A DNA stretch of 6,231 nucleotides from Candidatus Shapirobacteria bacterium (GTDB taxonomy: Bacteria > Patescibacteriota > Microgenomatia > UBA12405), in contig JAHFKH010000042.1 in the NCBI GenBank assembly GCA_023245435.1, positions 1 through 6,231 of the forward strand, written 5' to 3'. Shown piece after piece: positions 1 to 5,115 of the stretch. The notes under the pieces are model-generated. The model was given only the letters and a program-made list of their open reading frames with translations, was not told where the DNA came from and did not search any database. Made by a program: the position numbers and the translations under genes. Numbering within the stretch: the stretch's first letter is position 1; the number at the start of each line of letters is the position of its first letter.

Positions 1-232
1 TAGACGAGGAAACCGCTGGTGCGCCAGTTGTCCCAACCGGGGCATTGCTGGGTAGCTACGTTTCTATTAGATAACTGCTGAAAGCATCTCAAGCAGGAAG
101 CTGACCCCAAGATAAGGAACCCTTTCTGTCGCAAGACAGATGAAGATCGCCGGGAGACTACCGGTTAATACTTTGGCAATGGAAGACCCGTAAGGGTTTA
201 AGTTTACCAATGGAAAGATCGACGAAATTTCA
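1..232 (+). rRNA. rrl: 23S ribosomal RNA, 3' end (partial)
   Basis: This is the last ~230 bases of a large-subunit rRNA, entering from beyond the left edge. It matches the conserved 3' part of domain VI just downstream of the sarcin-ricin loop: CTGGTG near 17, GGTAGCTACG at 51-60, CTGAAAGCATCT at 79-90, then AAGCAGGAAGCTGACCCCAAGAT and the ACCGGTTAATACT segment around 161-173. The 3' boundary near 232 is approximate; it comes from position relative to the E. coli 3' end, because the 5' strand of the terminal helix lies outside the window. It forms the end of an rRNA operon with the 5S gene that follows. Confidence 0.96.
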
Positions 233-285
233 CTTTTATATGACAGCTCAACTTAGGTACCAAGATTCTAAATACAAACCCTTCC

Positions 286-313
286 GCCCTTCGGGCACCT
301 TCCCTTGACAGGG
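286..313 (+). other. 23S-5S spacer with two small hairpins
   Basis: The 23S-5S spacer (about 233-370) holds no tRNA or ORF. Two short hairpins are visible: GCCC-TTC-GGGC at 286-296 and CCCT-TGAC-AGGG at 302-313. They are the only GC-rich structure in the spacer and may be rRNA processing elements. That role is inferred; only the complementarity is seen. Confidence 0.45.
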
Positions 314-370
314 CAGGTAAATACTAGGGATAATAATTAATTCAGGTTAAGAAACAAAGTTTAGTCTTTG

Positions 371-492
371 AATTCCGGTCATGCGAGCGAGGTGGCACCA
401 CCTTTTCCCATTCCGAACAGAGAAGTGAAACGCCTTAGCGCCGATGATAGTTCCTTCGCAAGGAGGATTGAAAATAGGTCGTGGCCGGAATT
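371..492 (+). rRNA. rrf: 5S ribosomal RNA
   Basis: Complete 5S rRNA of about 122 bases. The terminal helix is AATTCCGG at 371-378 pairing with CCGGAATT at 485-492. Internal hallmarks are the loop B/C segment CCCATTCCGAACAG (407-420), GAAGTGAAACGCC, and GCGCCGATGATAGT (439-452). Outside the mature ends an extra complementary pair, TTTAGTCT (360-367) and AGACTAAA (496-503), continues the stem after a 3x3 internal loop. This probably makes a processing stem in the precursor. It is transcribed as the last gene of the rRNA operon and followed by a terminator. Confidence 0.97.
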
Positions 493-510
493 GAGAGACT
501 AAATGAAATT

Positions 511-537
511 AATCCCGTAGAAATACGGGATTTTTTT
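511..537 (+). terminator. rRNA operon intrinsic terminator
   Basis: Perfect hairpin AATCCCGTA (511-519), GAAA tetraloop, TACGGGATT (524-532), running into seven T residues (531-537). It lies 19 bases after the 5S end, the expected place for rRNA operon termination. The T tract is also the upstream part of the next promoter, so the two signals are fused back to back. Confidence 0.93.
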
Positions 538-547
538 GTGTTATAAT
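533..547 (+). promoter_or_regulatory. Extended -10 promoter of the 67-aa gene
   Basis: TTTTTGTGTTATAAT: a perfect TATAAT (542-547) preceded by TGN (539-541), an extended -10. No TTGACA-like -35 is seen at the right distance, where the rRNA terminator hairpin sits. The ATG at 555 begins 7 bases after the box, so transcription should start at or next to the start codon and give a leaderless mRNA. Bases 533-557 match 1021-1045 at 24 of 25 positions. Confidence 0.8.
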
Positions 548-554
548 CCGGGAT

Positions 555-758
555 ATGGCAGATGAAATAAAAAGAACGTTTGAAAAACCAAGTGAAGGGG
601 AAATTAGATGTAGCCATCCTTGTTTCAAATTGGGAAATGGTCCACTTAGATTTAAAATTGAAGGAGATAATAATCTTTGTAAAGCGGAAGATGGTAAAGA
701 TTTGGATTGTGTTTTAGTAAAAAGATGGTTGGGGGCGGAACTTCGAATTATTACTTAA
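555..758 (+). CDS. Small four-cysteine protein of unknown function (67 aa)
   Basis: I do not recognise this protein. It has 67 residues, no signal peptide and no membrane segment, so it is probably cytoplasmic. It carries four cysteines: C19 and C23 (CSHPC), C42 and C52. The segment GEIRC-x3-C resembles GKIRC-x3-C in the protein at 1043, and both have two further cysteines, which suggests a related metal-binding or disulfide fold (inferred). The ATG is supported by the promoter: TATAAT ends at 547, 7 bases upstream, and there is no Shine-Dalgarno sequence, so the mRNA is predicted to be leaderless. It is the first gene after the rRNA operon and is probably transcribed alone; a weak AT-only hairpin and a T7 run follow at 759-784. 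The reality of the gene rests mostly on the promoter spacing and the shared cysteine motif. Confidence 0.68.
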   Translation: MADEIKRTFEKPSEGEIRCSHPCFKLGNGPLRFKIEGDNNLCKAEDGKDLDCVLVKRWLGAELRIIT

Positions 759-777
759 TAATTGAAGAAATAATTAA

Positions 778-792
778 TTTTTTTACTATATA
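778..792 (+). promoter_or_regulatory. Probable -10 promoter of the 71-aa gene
   Basis: A T7 run (778-784) is followed by an AT-alternating stretch. TATATA at 787-792 lies 6 bases before the ATG at 799, the same geometry as the other small genes. TACTAT (784-789) and a perfect TATAAT (793-798, directly touching the ATG) overlap it, so the exact box is ambiguous. Confidence 0.5.
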
Positions 793-798
793 TATAAT

Positions 799-1014
799 AT
801 GACTACCTTTAGAGATAATGCGGAGTGTAAAAGAAAAGTACTTGTTGAGATAGAGTACAATTGGGGAGTATATTTTAAGATTAATGGAGAGACAGCAATA
901 TGGACGGCTACTAAATCTCGTGATGAAGTCAATATGAAAGTTAGGTTGTGTAGTTTGTGTGATGGGAGTAACTGTGTTTTTGCGGTAAGAGGGGGAGAAG
1001 TTTTAAAAATATAA
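799..1014 (+). CDS. Small cysteine-containing protein of unknown function (71 aa)
   Basis: This 71-residue protein has no recognised family, signal peptide or membrane segment. Cysteines are C10, then a cluster C51-x2-C54-x4-C59 (LCSLCDGSNC), which could ligate a metal ion, but too few features are present to name a fold. The middle (VLVEIEYNWGVYFKI) alternates like beta strands. It has the same direction, size class and AT-rich -10/ATG geometry as its neighbours, with no Shine-Dalgarno sequence, and it ends in TAA only 28 bases before the next ATG. Between them lies that gene's own promoter, so the small genes look like separate short units rather than one operon. Its homology to the neighbours is not evident from sequence beyond cysteine content. 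Confidence 0.6.
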   Translation: MTTFRDNAECKRKVLVEIEYNWGVYFKINGETAIWTATKSRDEVNMKVRLCSLCDGSNCVFAVRGGEVLKI

Positions 1015-1020
1015 TTTTTA

Positions 1021-1035
1021 TTTTTGTGCTATAAT
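1021..1035 (+). promoter_or_regulatory. Extended -10 promoter of the 88-aa gene
   Basis: TTTTTGTGCTATAAT: a perfect TATAAT at 1030-1035 with TGC before it. The 7 bases CCGGGAT separate it from the ATG at 1043. The module including the start codon is 24/25 identical to 533-557, so this promoter and the one after the rRNA operon are copies or under the same strong constraint. Confidence 0.82.
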
Positions 1036-1042
1036 CCGGGAT

Positions 1043-1309
1043 ATGAATTTCTTTACTAAATTAAAAGAAAATTTCCAAACACGATTAAATGATCTAAAAT
1101 TTAATGTTGGCGATGAATCATCGAATGTTAAAATTAGAAGGTTTTCTAGTTGTGGCCTCGGAAAAATAAGATGCAATGTACTTTGTACTGGAGGTTTTCT
1201 TGATAAAGAACAAAATCCTAATTGTCTTGCATTTGCGAGAGAATATCCAAAAGCACCTCCAAAAAATTGCTATTTAGCAGAGCCAACTGAAGAAAATAAA
1301 TATCAATAA
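1043..1309 (+). CDS. Small five-cysteine protein of unknown function (88 aa)
   Basis: Unrecognised 88-residue protein. The N-terminal part (about 1-35) is charged and likely helical. The rest contains C37, C44, C48, C61 and C76. GKIRC-x3-C (40-48) mirrors GEIRC-x3-C in the 67-aa protein, but the later spacings differ (C-x12-C-x14-C here, C-x18-C-x9-C there). A proline-rich segment, YPKAPPKNC, precedes the last cysteine. No signal peptide is visible. The start is fixed by the promoter: TATAAT ends 7 bases upstream and no ribosome binding site is seen, so the transcript is predicted to be leaderless. The gene at 1316 starts 6 bases after this stop with no promoter of its own, so the two form an operon. 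Confidence 0.7.
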   Translation: MNFFTKLKENFQTRLNDLKFNVGDESSNVKIRRFSSCGLGKIRCNVLCTGGFLDKEQNPNCLAFAREYPKAPPKNCYLAEPTEENKYQ

Positions 1310-1315
1310 ACCAAA

Positions 1316-1525
1316 ATGAAAGCAATAAGTGTTGAAGGAATTGGACTAAGATTGTTTAATACCGCTAAATATGAAATTGAAGAAGGAAAAAGCAGTTTTG
1401 GAGATGAAAAAAAACTATTAAGAGATATGGCAGATGAATTCAAGGGTGTTAATAGTGCAATGGCGGCTGGATTTAGTGACGCTAGAGCAAAATTGCAAAA
1501 GGCCAAAAGGGAACGAAGAATATAA
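1316..1525 (+). CDS. Small helical protein of unknown function (69 aa)
   Basis: Unrecognised 69-residue protein without cysteines, unlike its neighbours. It is rich in Lys, Glu, Ala and Asp; the stretch from about 28 to the end (KKLLRDMADEFK through DARAKLQKAKRERR) looks like one or two amphipathic helices ending in a basic tail that could contact nucleic acid (inference from composition only). It follows the 88-aa gene by 6 bases, without a Shine-Dalgarno sequence or its own -10 box, so it depends on that gene's promoter and probably on translational reinitiation or coupling. Its stop at 1523-1525 is followed almost directly by the next promoter (1529-1543). Confidence 0.6.
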   Translation: MKAISVEGIGLRLFNTAKYEIEEGKSSFGDEKKLLRDMADEFKGVNSAMAAGFSDARAKLQKAKRERRI

Positions 1526-1528
1526 CAA

Positions 1529-1543
1529 TTTTTGTGATATAAT
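1529..1543 (+). promoter_or_regulatory. Extended -10 promoter of the S1-gene leader
   Basis: TTTTTGTGATATAAT, the third copy of the TTTTTGTGNTATAAT module. Here no start codon follows at 6-7 bases. The expected transcription start near 1550 opens about 80 bases of non-coding sequence before the ATG at 1629. No other convincing promoter serves the S1-like gene; a TATAAA at 1622-1627 is too close to the ATG. Confidence 0.78.
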
Positions 1544-1549
1544 AACCTT

Positions 1550-1620
1550 GTTTTAAGTTATTTGTTTATTTGAAACTGGACTTGGTTTCAATCACAAATC
1601 CCGATAAACGGGATTTTTTT
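1550..1620 (+). ncRNA. S1-gene leader: attenuator or small RNA
   Basis: The predicted transcript from the 1529-1543 promoter is about 70 bases long and contains no ORF. It has two hairpins: TTGAAAC (1570-1576) with GTTTCAA (1585-1591) around an 8-base loop, then a terminator at 1596-1620. The terminator ends 8 bases before the S1 start codon, so expression must read through it. The RNA is therefore either a premature-termination (attenuation) leader controlling the S1-like gene or a free-standing small RNA with its own terminator. No competing antiterminator pairing to the terminator stem was found by eye. Confidence 0.55.
1596..1620 (+). terminator. Intrinsic terminator directly before the S1-like gene
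   Basis: AAATCCCG (1596-1603), loop ATAAA, CGGGATTT (1609-1616), in a T run to 1620. The stem and tail strongly resemble the rRNA operon terminator at 511-537 (ATCCCG / CGGGATTTTTTTGT). It lies between the only good promoter and the S1-like coding sequence. Confidence 0.88.
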
Positions 1621-1628
1621 GTATAAAA

Positions 1629-2738
1629 ATGAAAAAAACTAATAAGAAAAAAGCGTTGGCATCGGTGCAAACGATGGGAGATTTGCTAAAGCTAGGGAGT
1701 AAAGAAGCCGTTGGCTTTAAAAAAGGACAATCGGTAAAAGGAAAAATAACCGTCATAAAAAATAAATCAATTTTTATTGATATTGGGGGAAAAACCGATG
1801 CAGTGGTTTTGGGAAAAGAATTTGAATTTGTCAAAGATTATGTGTCGGACCTAAAAATTGGTGATGAAATTGAAGTTCAAGTAAAATCACCGGAAAATGA
1901 TAAAGGCCAAATTTTGGTGTCGATTCGGGGAGCAGCCTCGGGTTACGGCTGGAGTTATTTTACCGAAAAAGAAAAGAGTGGTGGAGAAATTACGGTTTTT
2001 GGAAAAGAATTAAATCGGGGTGGGGTGGTGGTGACCGCTCCATTTGGATTTTATGGATTTATCCCTGGTTCACAAATTGGTAGCAAATTTGATGGAGATC
2101 CAGAAAAATTGTTAAATAAAAAAGTTAAAGCCAAAGTTTTGGAAGTTGATCAAGCTAAAAATAGATTGGTATTCTCCGAAAGATTGGTGTCAGAGCCAAA
2201 TAAAGTGGGTGAAGAAAGTGATGCAATCGAAGATTTGAAATTGGGTGATGCATTTGAAGCGGAAGTAGTGCGAGTTGAGCCATTTGGTTTGTTTGTGCGA
2301 GTGGAAAAAATGTTGAAAGAAGGAATGTTGCGACTTGAAGGATTGGTCCATATTTCGGAAATTTCTTGGGAAAAAATTGATAATGTGGCGACGGTTTATA
2401 AATCCAAAGATAGAGTTTCGGTGGTATTGGTCAATAAACAAGATGGACGTTTGCAATTTTCAATAAAACGATTGAAAGATGATCCATGGAAGGAAATTGA
2501 AACCAAATATCAAAAAGATAAAGAATTTGATGGTGAAGTCACTAAAATTGCCAACTTTGGGGCTTTGGTTCGACTAGAACCAGGGGTGGAAGGATTGGTC
2601 CATATTTCAAAATTGGCGGGAACTACCCTAAAAGAAGGTGAAAAAGTGCAAGTATACATTGAATCGATTGATGTAGCTAAACGCAAAATTTCACTAGGAT
2701 TGGTAGCGACTGACAAGAAAAACATGTTATATAAATAA
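1629..2738 (+). CDS. rpsA: 30S ribosomal protein S1-like, four S1 domains
   Basis: RNA-binding protein of the ribosomal S1 family, 369 residues against about 557 with six domains in E. coli. Four S1 (OB-fold) domains can be laid out: about 31-100 (GQSVKGKITVIKNKSIFIDIG), 114-185 (divergent), 202-282 (with EGLVHISEISW at 237-247) and 294-358 (with VEGLVHISKLA at 320-330). The EGLVHIS motif in the last two is the best-preserved signature. In the known family S1 brings structured or Shine-Dalgarno-poor mRNA to the 30S subunit, relevant here because no gene in the window has a Shine-Dalgarno sequence. The ATG at 1629 gives a lysine-rich 15-residue tail; M16 (1674) is an alternative start. The gene follows a leader with a terminator, suggesting attenuation control. 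A non-ribosomal multi-S1 RNA-binding protein cannot be ruled out. Confidence 0.88.
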   Translation: MKKTNKKKALASVQTMGDLLKLGSKEAVGFKKGQSVKGKITVIKNKSIFIDIGGKTDAVVLGKEFEFVKDYVSDLKIGDEIEVQVKSPENDKGQILVSIRGAASGYGWSYFTEKEKSGGEITVFGKELNRGGVVVTAPFGFYGFIPGSQIGSKFDGDPEKLLNKKVKAKVLEVDQAKNRLVFSERLVSEPNKVGEESDAIEDLKLGDAFEAEVVRVEPFGLFVRVEKMLKEGMLRLEGLVHISEISWEKIDNVATVYKSKDRVSVVLVNKQDGRLQFSIKRLKDDPWKEIETKYQKDKEFDGEVTKIANFGALVRLEPGVEGLVHISKLAGTTLKEGEKVQVYIESIDVAKRKISLGLVATDKKNMLYK

Positions 2739-2742
2739 AGTT

Positions 2743-2787
2743 TTGTCGTTGGTGTTAAGATTATTATAATTAATAATTATAATAATC
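2743..2787 (+). promoter_or_regulatory. Promoter region with perfect 13-bp palindrome
   Basis: A perfect inverted repeat, GATTATTATAATT (2759-2771), spacer AAT, AATTATAATAATC (2775-2787), ends exactly at the base before the ATG at 2788. Each arm contains TATAAT on the + strand (2765-2770 and 2778-2783). TTGTCG at 2743-2748 lies 16 bases before the first; TTAAGA at 2755-2760 lies 17 before the second. The palindrome may be an operator over the -10 region or, if transcribed, a hairpin against the start codon. Confidence 0.6.
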
Positions 2788-3279
2788 ATGAAACGTAAAA
2801 CTATTGTCAAATCTAAACCTTGGTTAATTATAACTGTGGTAGCTGTTGTTTTTTTGACTTTTGGAGTGGTAAAAGTTTTGGGGCAAGTGGCAGATTTTCC
2901 ACGAGTAAAAATGGCGTGCGAAGGTAAAAATGGAAATTTAACGGCAATTGATGATGGTTTTAGCATGTTAAAAGATTGTCCTGGTGAGGGGAGAAAAGTA
3001 TTATTGGGTGAAGAACCAACAGTTTTGGGTGGTGGTAGTGGTTTACCAACTGCGGGAAACGTATTATTTTTAGGCGGATCTATTTTAATGAAAGATGGAT
3101 CGGTGTGGTATTACTCGGGGGAGAGTTGGACAAAAGATGTGGCAAGAGAATTGCCGACAAGTATAAATTTGTCGGATATTATTCAGTGGGGTGATGATTA
3201 TTTCTTGACTAAAACTGGTGATGTATATCGTTATGATTATGGTCAATCATGGCGAAATGTGGGTAGTCCAACGTTGTAA
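2788..3279 (+). CDS. Membrane-anchored exported protein with paired W/Y repeats
   Basis: Protein of 163 residues with no known name. The N-terminus is basic (MKRKTIVKSK), followed by one hydrophobic segment at about 12-32. This fits a signal anchor with the rest outside the membrane. The segment at 44-64 (C-x5-GNLTAIDDGF-x6-C) resembles the short two-cysteine motif found in many bacterial surface and phage-tail-like proteins; a disulfide is likely. A Gly-rich linker (81-90) leads to two repeats: about 99-114 (ILMKDGSVWYYSGESW) and 139-155 (FLTKTGDVYRYDYGQSW), of the form K-x-G-x-V-aromatic-x-Y-...-S-W. These look like two beta-propeller-type or tectonin-like blades, too few for a closed propeller, so the protein may assemble with others. 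The start is supported by the basic N-terminus and by the palindromic promoter that ends at the ATG. Confidence 0.75.
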   Translation: MKRKTIVKSKPWLIITVVAVVFLTFGVVKVLGQVADFPRVKMACEGKNGNLTAIDDGFSMLKDCPGEGRKVLLGEEPTVLGGGSGLPTAGNVLFLGGSILMKDGSVWYYSGESWTKDVARELPTSINLSDIIQWGDDYFLTKTGDVYRYDYGQSWRNVGSPTL

Positions 3280-3288
3280 AATATAATC

Positions 3289-3297
3289 TGTTATAAT
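3289..3297 (+). promoter_or_regulatory. Extended -10 promoter of the 70-aa gene
   Basis: TGTTATAAT (3289-3297), six bases (TCGGGC) before the ATG at 3304. The CGGG after the box is shared with the promoters at 542 and 1030. A second TATAAT lies at 3282-3287. No Shine-Dalgarno sequence is present, so the mRNA is predicted to be leaderless. Confidence 0.8.
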
Positions 3298-3303
3298 TCG
3301 GGC

Positions 3304-3516
3304 ATGGCAATAAGAACGGTAAAAACATGTCCAGAAGTTAATATGTTAGCATTAGTTAATGAGGCAGGTGATTGGTGTAAGGGAGACTGTTTGATTTCTC
3401 ATAGATTTGCGCTGTGTGAGGTATTTTGTGGTTTGGCAGGAGATTGTGATCGAAAAATAGATAAACCGGTGATAACAAGACAAGTTCCTAGATTAGAGGG
3501 GATGACGTGGGATTGA
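3304..3516 (+). CDS. Small six-cysteine protein of unknown function (70 aa)
   Basis: Unrecognised 70-residue protein, the most cysteine-rich in the window: C9, C25, C29, C38, C42 and C48. Two CxxxC pairs (CKGDC at 25-29 and CEVFC at 38-42) are followed by GLAGDC. The CxxxC spacing recalls the proteins at 555 and 1043, so it may be a divergent member of the same group, perhaps binding zinc or held by disulfides (inferred). There is no signal peptide or membrane helix. It is a single-gene unit: its own extended -10 promoter lies 6 bases upstream, and a separate -10 box precedes radA 69 bases downstream. It is the only complete longer gene here ending in TGA rather than TAA. Confidence 0.68.
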   Translation: MAIRTVKTCPEVNMLALVNEAGDWCKGDCLISHRFALCEVFCGLAGDCDRKIDKPVITRQVPRLEGMTWD

Positions 3517-3573
3517 GAAAAAATAGTGACATTGTGTAATGACCTAGAACGAACGAAAATAGGATAGACCGTT

Positions 3574-3579
3574 TATAAT
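3574..3579 (+). promoter_or_regulatory. -10 box of radA
   Basis: Perfect TATAAT ending 6 bases (AAGGAT) before the radA ATG. It lacks the TGN extension, and no clear -35 is seen. AAGG in the gap could pass for a Shine-Dalgarno core but lies too close to the ATG to work as one, so a leaderless start is more likely. Confidence 0.68.
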
Positions 3580-3585
3580 AAGGAT

Positions 3586-4902
3586 ATGAAAAAGATTTCC
3601 GAGACTATTTTTGTGTGTAACAATTGTGGGAATGAGTTTTCTAAATGGTCGGGGCAATGTGGCTTTTGTAAAGAATGGAATTCACTTAAGGAAATTAAAA
3701 ATTACGAATTACGAATTACGAATAAGGGAAAGAATTCGAAAAGAGAAAAGGTGGAAGTAAAAAAACTATCTGAAATTAAAGAAGAATATAATACAAATCA
3801 AAATATATTTTCGACCCAAATATCGGAGTTTGATAGAGTATTGGGTAAGGGAATTGTTCGAGGTTCGGTAGTGTTGTTTGCGGGTGAACCGGGAATTGGT
3901 AAAAGTACATTATTGACCCAACTTGTGGGTAAAGTTGGTGGATTATATGTCGCCGGGGAAGAAAGTGCCGAGCAAATTAATTTACGAGTCCGTCGACTGG
4001 GACTAAATGCCGAAAGATTCGATGTTTTGGAAACAAACTCGGTTGAGGAAATTGGGCAAATTTTAGAACGAACAAATAATGTATACAAAATCGTAGTGGT
4101 GGACAGTATTCAGACGATGTTGGTCGAGTCGACCATTACCGGGACGGGGAGTTTGGGATCTTTTGGGTCGGTAAACCAAATTAGAGAATCAACTTTTCGA
4201 TTGATTGAATTGGCCAAGAAAACGGGGGTGGCAATTTTTGTAGTGGGGCATGTCACCAAAGAAGGGGACATTGCCGGACCAAAACTGCTGGAACATATGG
4301 TGGACACAGTTTTGTATTTTGAAGGAGAAAAAAATGGAGACCTAAGAATTTTGCGGGTTTCCAAAAATCGGTTTGGGCCGACGGATGAAGTGGGAATATT
4401 TCAGATGTCAGATGTCGGTTTGTCAGATGTCAGAAATTTTAATTTATCGGGAAGTGGGGAAGCAAAAATTGGCAGCGCCATAACTATTGTGATGGAAGGA
4501 ACTCGGCCGATGATGGTAGAAATTCAAGCTTTAGTGACAGAAAGTTTTGCCCCGATGCCGACTCGAGTTTTTTCGGGGATTGATACAAACAGGGGAAGGT
4601 TGCTGGTGGCGGTGGCGCAAAAAGTATTAAACATGCCAATGTATAAACATGATGTTTATGTATCAGTAACAGGGGGGATACGACTAGATGATACGGGTTG
4701 TGATATAGCAATTTTGGCGGCGATGTATAGTAGTTATAAGGAAAAAGAATTAAAAAATAAAATTGTTTTAATTGGTGAAGTTAGTTTGCTCGGAGAGGTA
4801 AAGAAGGTGAGAGGGTGGGAGAAGAGGGAAAAGGAGGCCAAAGCCATGGGTCGAACCGTGCCTATTATATATAGTATAAGGGAACTGAAGAATTTGGTTT
4901 AA
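3586..4902 (+). CDS. radA: DNA repair protein RadA (Sms)
   Basis: RadA/Sms, a hexameric ATPase of the RecA superfamily that acts in recombinational repair by driving branch migration. The 438 residues are close to the family length of about 450-460. Domains in order: C4 zinc finger (C11-x2-C14, C25-x2-C28), a variable linker (about 35-75), and the ATPase core with Walker A GEPGIGKST (100-108, K106) and Walker B VVVDS (D173). The RadA-specific KNRFG motif (260-264) and a Lon-protease-like domain (about 295-430, with GIDTNRGRLL and IGEVSLLGEVKKV) follow. The usual Lon catalytic serine is not recognisable, as expected for RadA. The start is fixed by the zinc finger and the -10 box. Two short repeats lie in frame: ATTACGA x3 in the linker (3701-3723) and TCAGATGTCA units at 4401-4434. 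No terminator is obvious downstream. Confidence 0.97.
   Translation: MKKISETIFVCNNCGNEFSKWSGQCGFCKEWNSLKEIKNYELRITNKGKNSKREKVEVKKLSEIKEEYNTNQNIFSTQISEFDRVLGKGIVRGSVVLFAGEPGIGKSTLLTQLVGKVGGLYVAGEESAEQINLRVRRLGLNAERFDVLETNSVEEIGQILERTNNVYKIVVVDSIQTMLVESTITGTGSLGSFGSVNQIRESTFRLIELAKKTGVAIFVVGHVTKEGDIAGPKLLEHMVDTVLYFEGEKNGDLRILRVSKNRFGPTDEVGIFQMSDVGLSDVRNFNLSGSGEAKIGSAITIVMEGTRPMMVEIQALVTESFAPMPTRVFSGIDTNRGRLLVAVAQKVLNMPMYKHDVYVSVTGGIRLDDTGCDIAILAAMYSSYKEKELKNKIVLIGEVSLLGEVKKVRGWEKREKEAKAMGRTVPIIYSIRELKNLV
3701..3723 (+). repeat. ATTACGA heptamer x3 inside radA
   Basis: Three tandem copies of the 7-base unit ATTACGA plus AT. Because 7 is not a multiple of 3, each copy is read in a different frame; together they encode NYELRITN in the linker after the zinc finger. 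With the preceding ATTAAAA the block (3694-3723) matches 5827-5856 in rho at 29 of 30 positions and in the same reading frame. Confidence 0.92.
4401..4434 (+). repeat. TCAGATGTCA repeat cluster inside radA
   Basis: TCAGATGTCAGATGTC (4401-4416) and, after GGTTTG, TCAGATGTCAGA (4423-4434). The translated residues (QMSDVGLSDVRN) still fit the RadA family pattern F-x-M-x3-G-L-x2-V-x-N, so the repeat is tolerated at a conserved place. Confidence 0.75.
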
Positions 4903-5040
4903 ATTTCTTAATATAATTTTTTCTCCAGTCAATGCTTCGCGTTGAAATTCCGAAAAAATTACATTACGAAATTTTTTAATGTATTTCTAATATAGATTAC
5001 TTCGATTTTACCAAATTTGATTAAAATTCTAAATTGGTTT

Positions 5041-5065
5041 AGTTATCCACAGGCAGTTGATAACT
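5041..5065 (+). promoter_or_regulatory. DnaA box inside a 7-bp inverted repeat
   Basis: TTATCCACA (5043-5051) is a perfect consensus DnaA box. It overlaps an inverted repeat, AGTTATC (5041-5047) and GATAACT (5059-5065), spaced by 11 bases. Only one box was found in the gap, so a full origin is not supported; a DnaA-controlled regulatory site is possible. Confidence 0.45.
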
Positions 5066-5086
5066 TATTTTTTAGTTGATTTTGAA

Positions 5087-5115
5087 CCTATATTTTAAAA
5101 TAAAAAAAATATAGG
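5087..5115 (+). other. 10-bp AT-rich hairpin
   Basis: CCTATATTTT (5087-5096) pairs perfectly with AAAATATAGG (5106-5115) around a 9-base A-rich loop. It lies about 35 bases upstream of the -35 element of the next promoter. It lacks a typical T tail on either strand, so it is either a DNA-level site or a structure at the end of the radA transcript. Confidence 0.5.

Noticed and set aside
435..617. 60-codon open frame on the - strand
   Set aside because: It runs across the 5S rRNA, the terminator and the start of the 67-aa gene; no independent support.
1303..1506. 67-codon open frame on the - strand
   Set aside because: Opposite the 69-aa gene, which follows the 88-aa gene as part of an operon; the antisense frame has no promoter.
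3511..3585. Alternative genetic code with TGA as glycine, as in some candidate phyla
   Set aside because: No in-frame TGA occurs in the long S1-like, radA or rho frames, and the TGA after the 70-aa protein is followed by a normal promoter for radA.
3701..3723. CRISPR array
   Set aside because: The 7-base units are tandem without spacers and lie inside radA; there are no cas genes.
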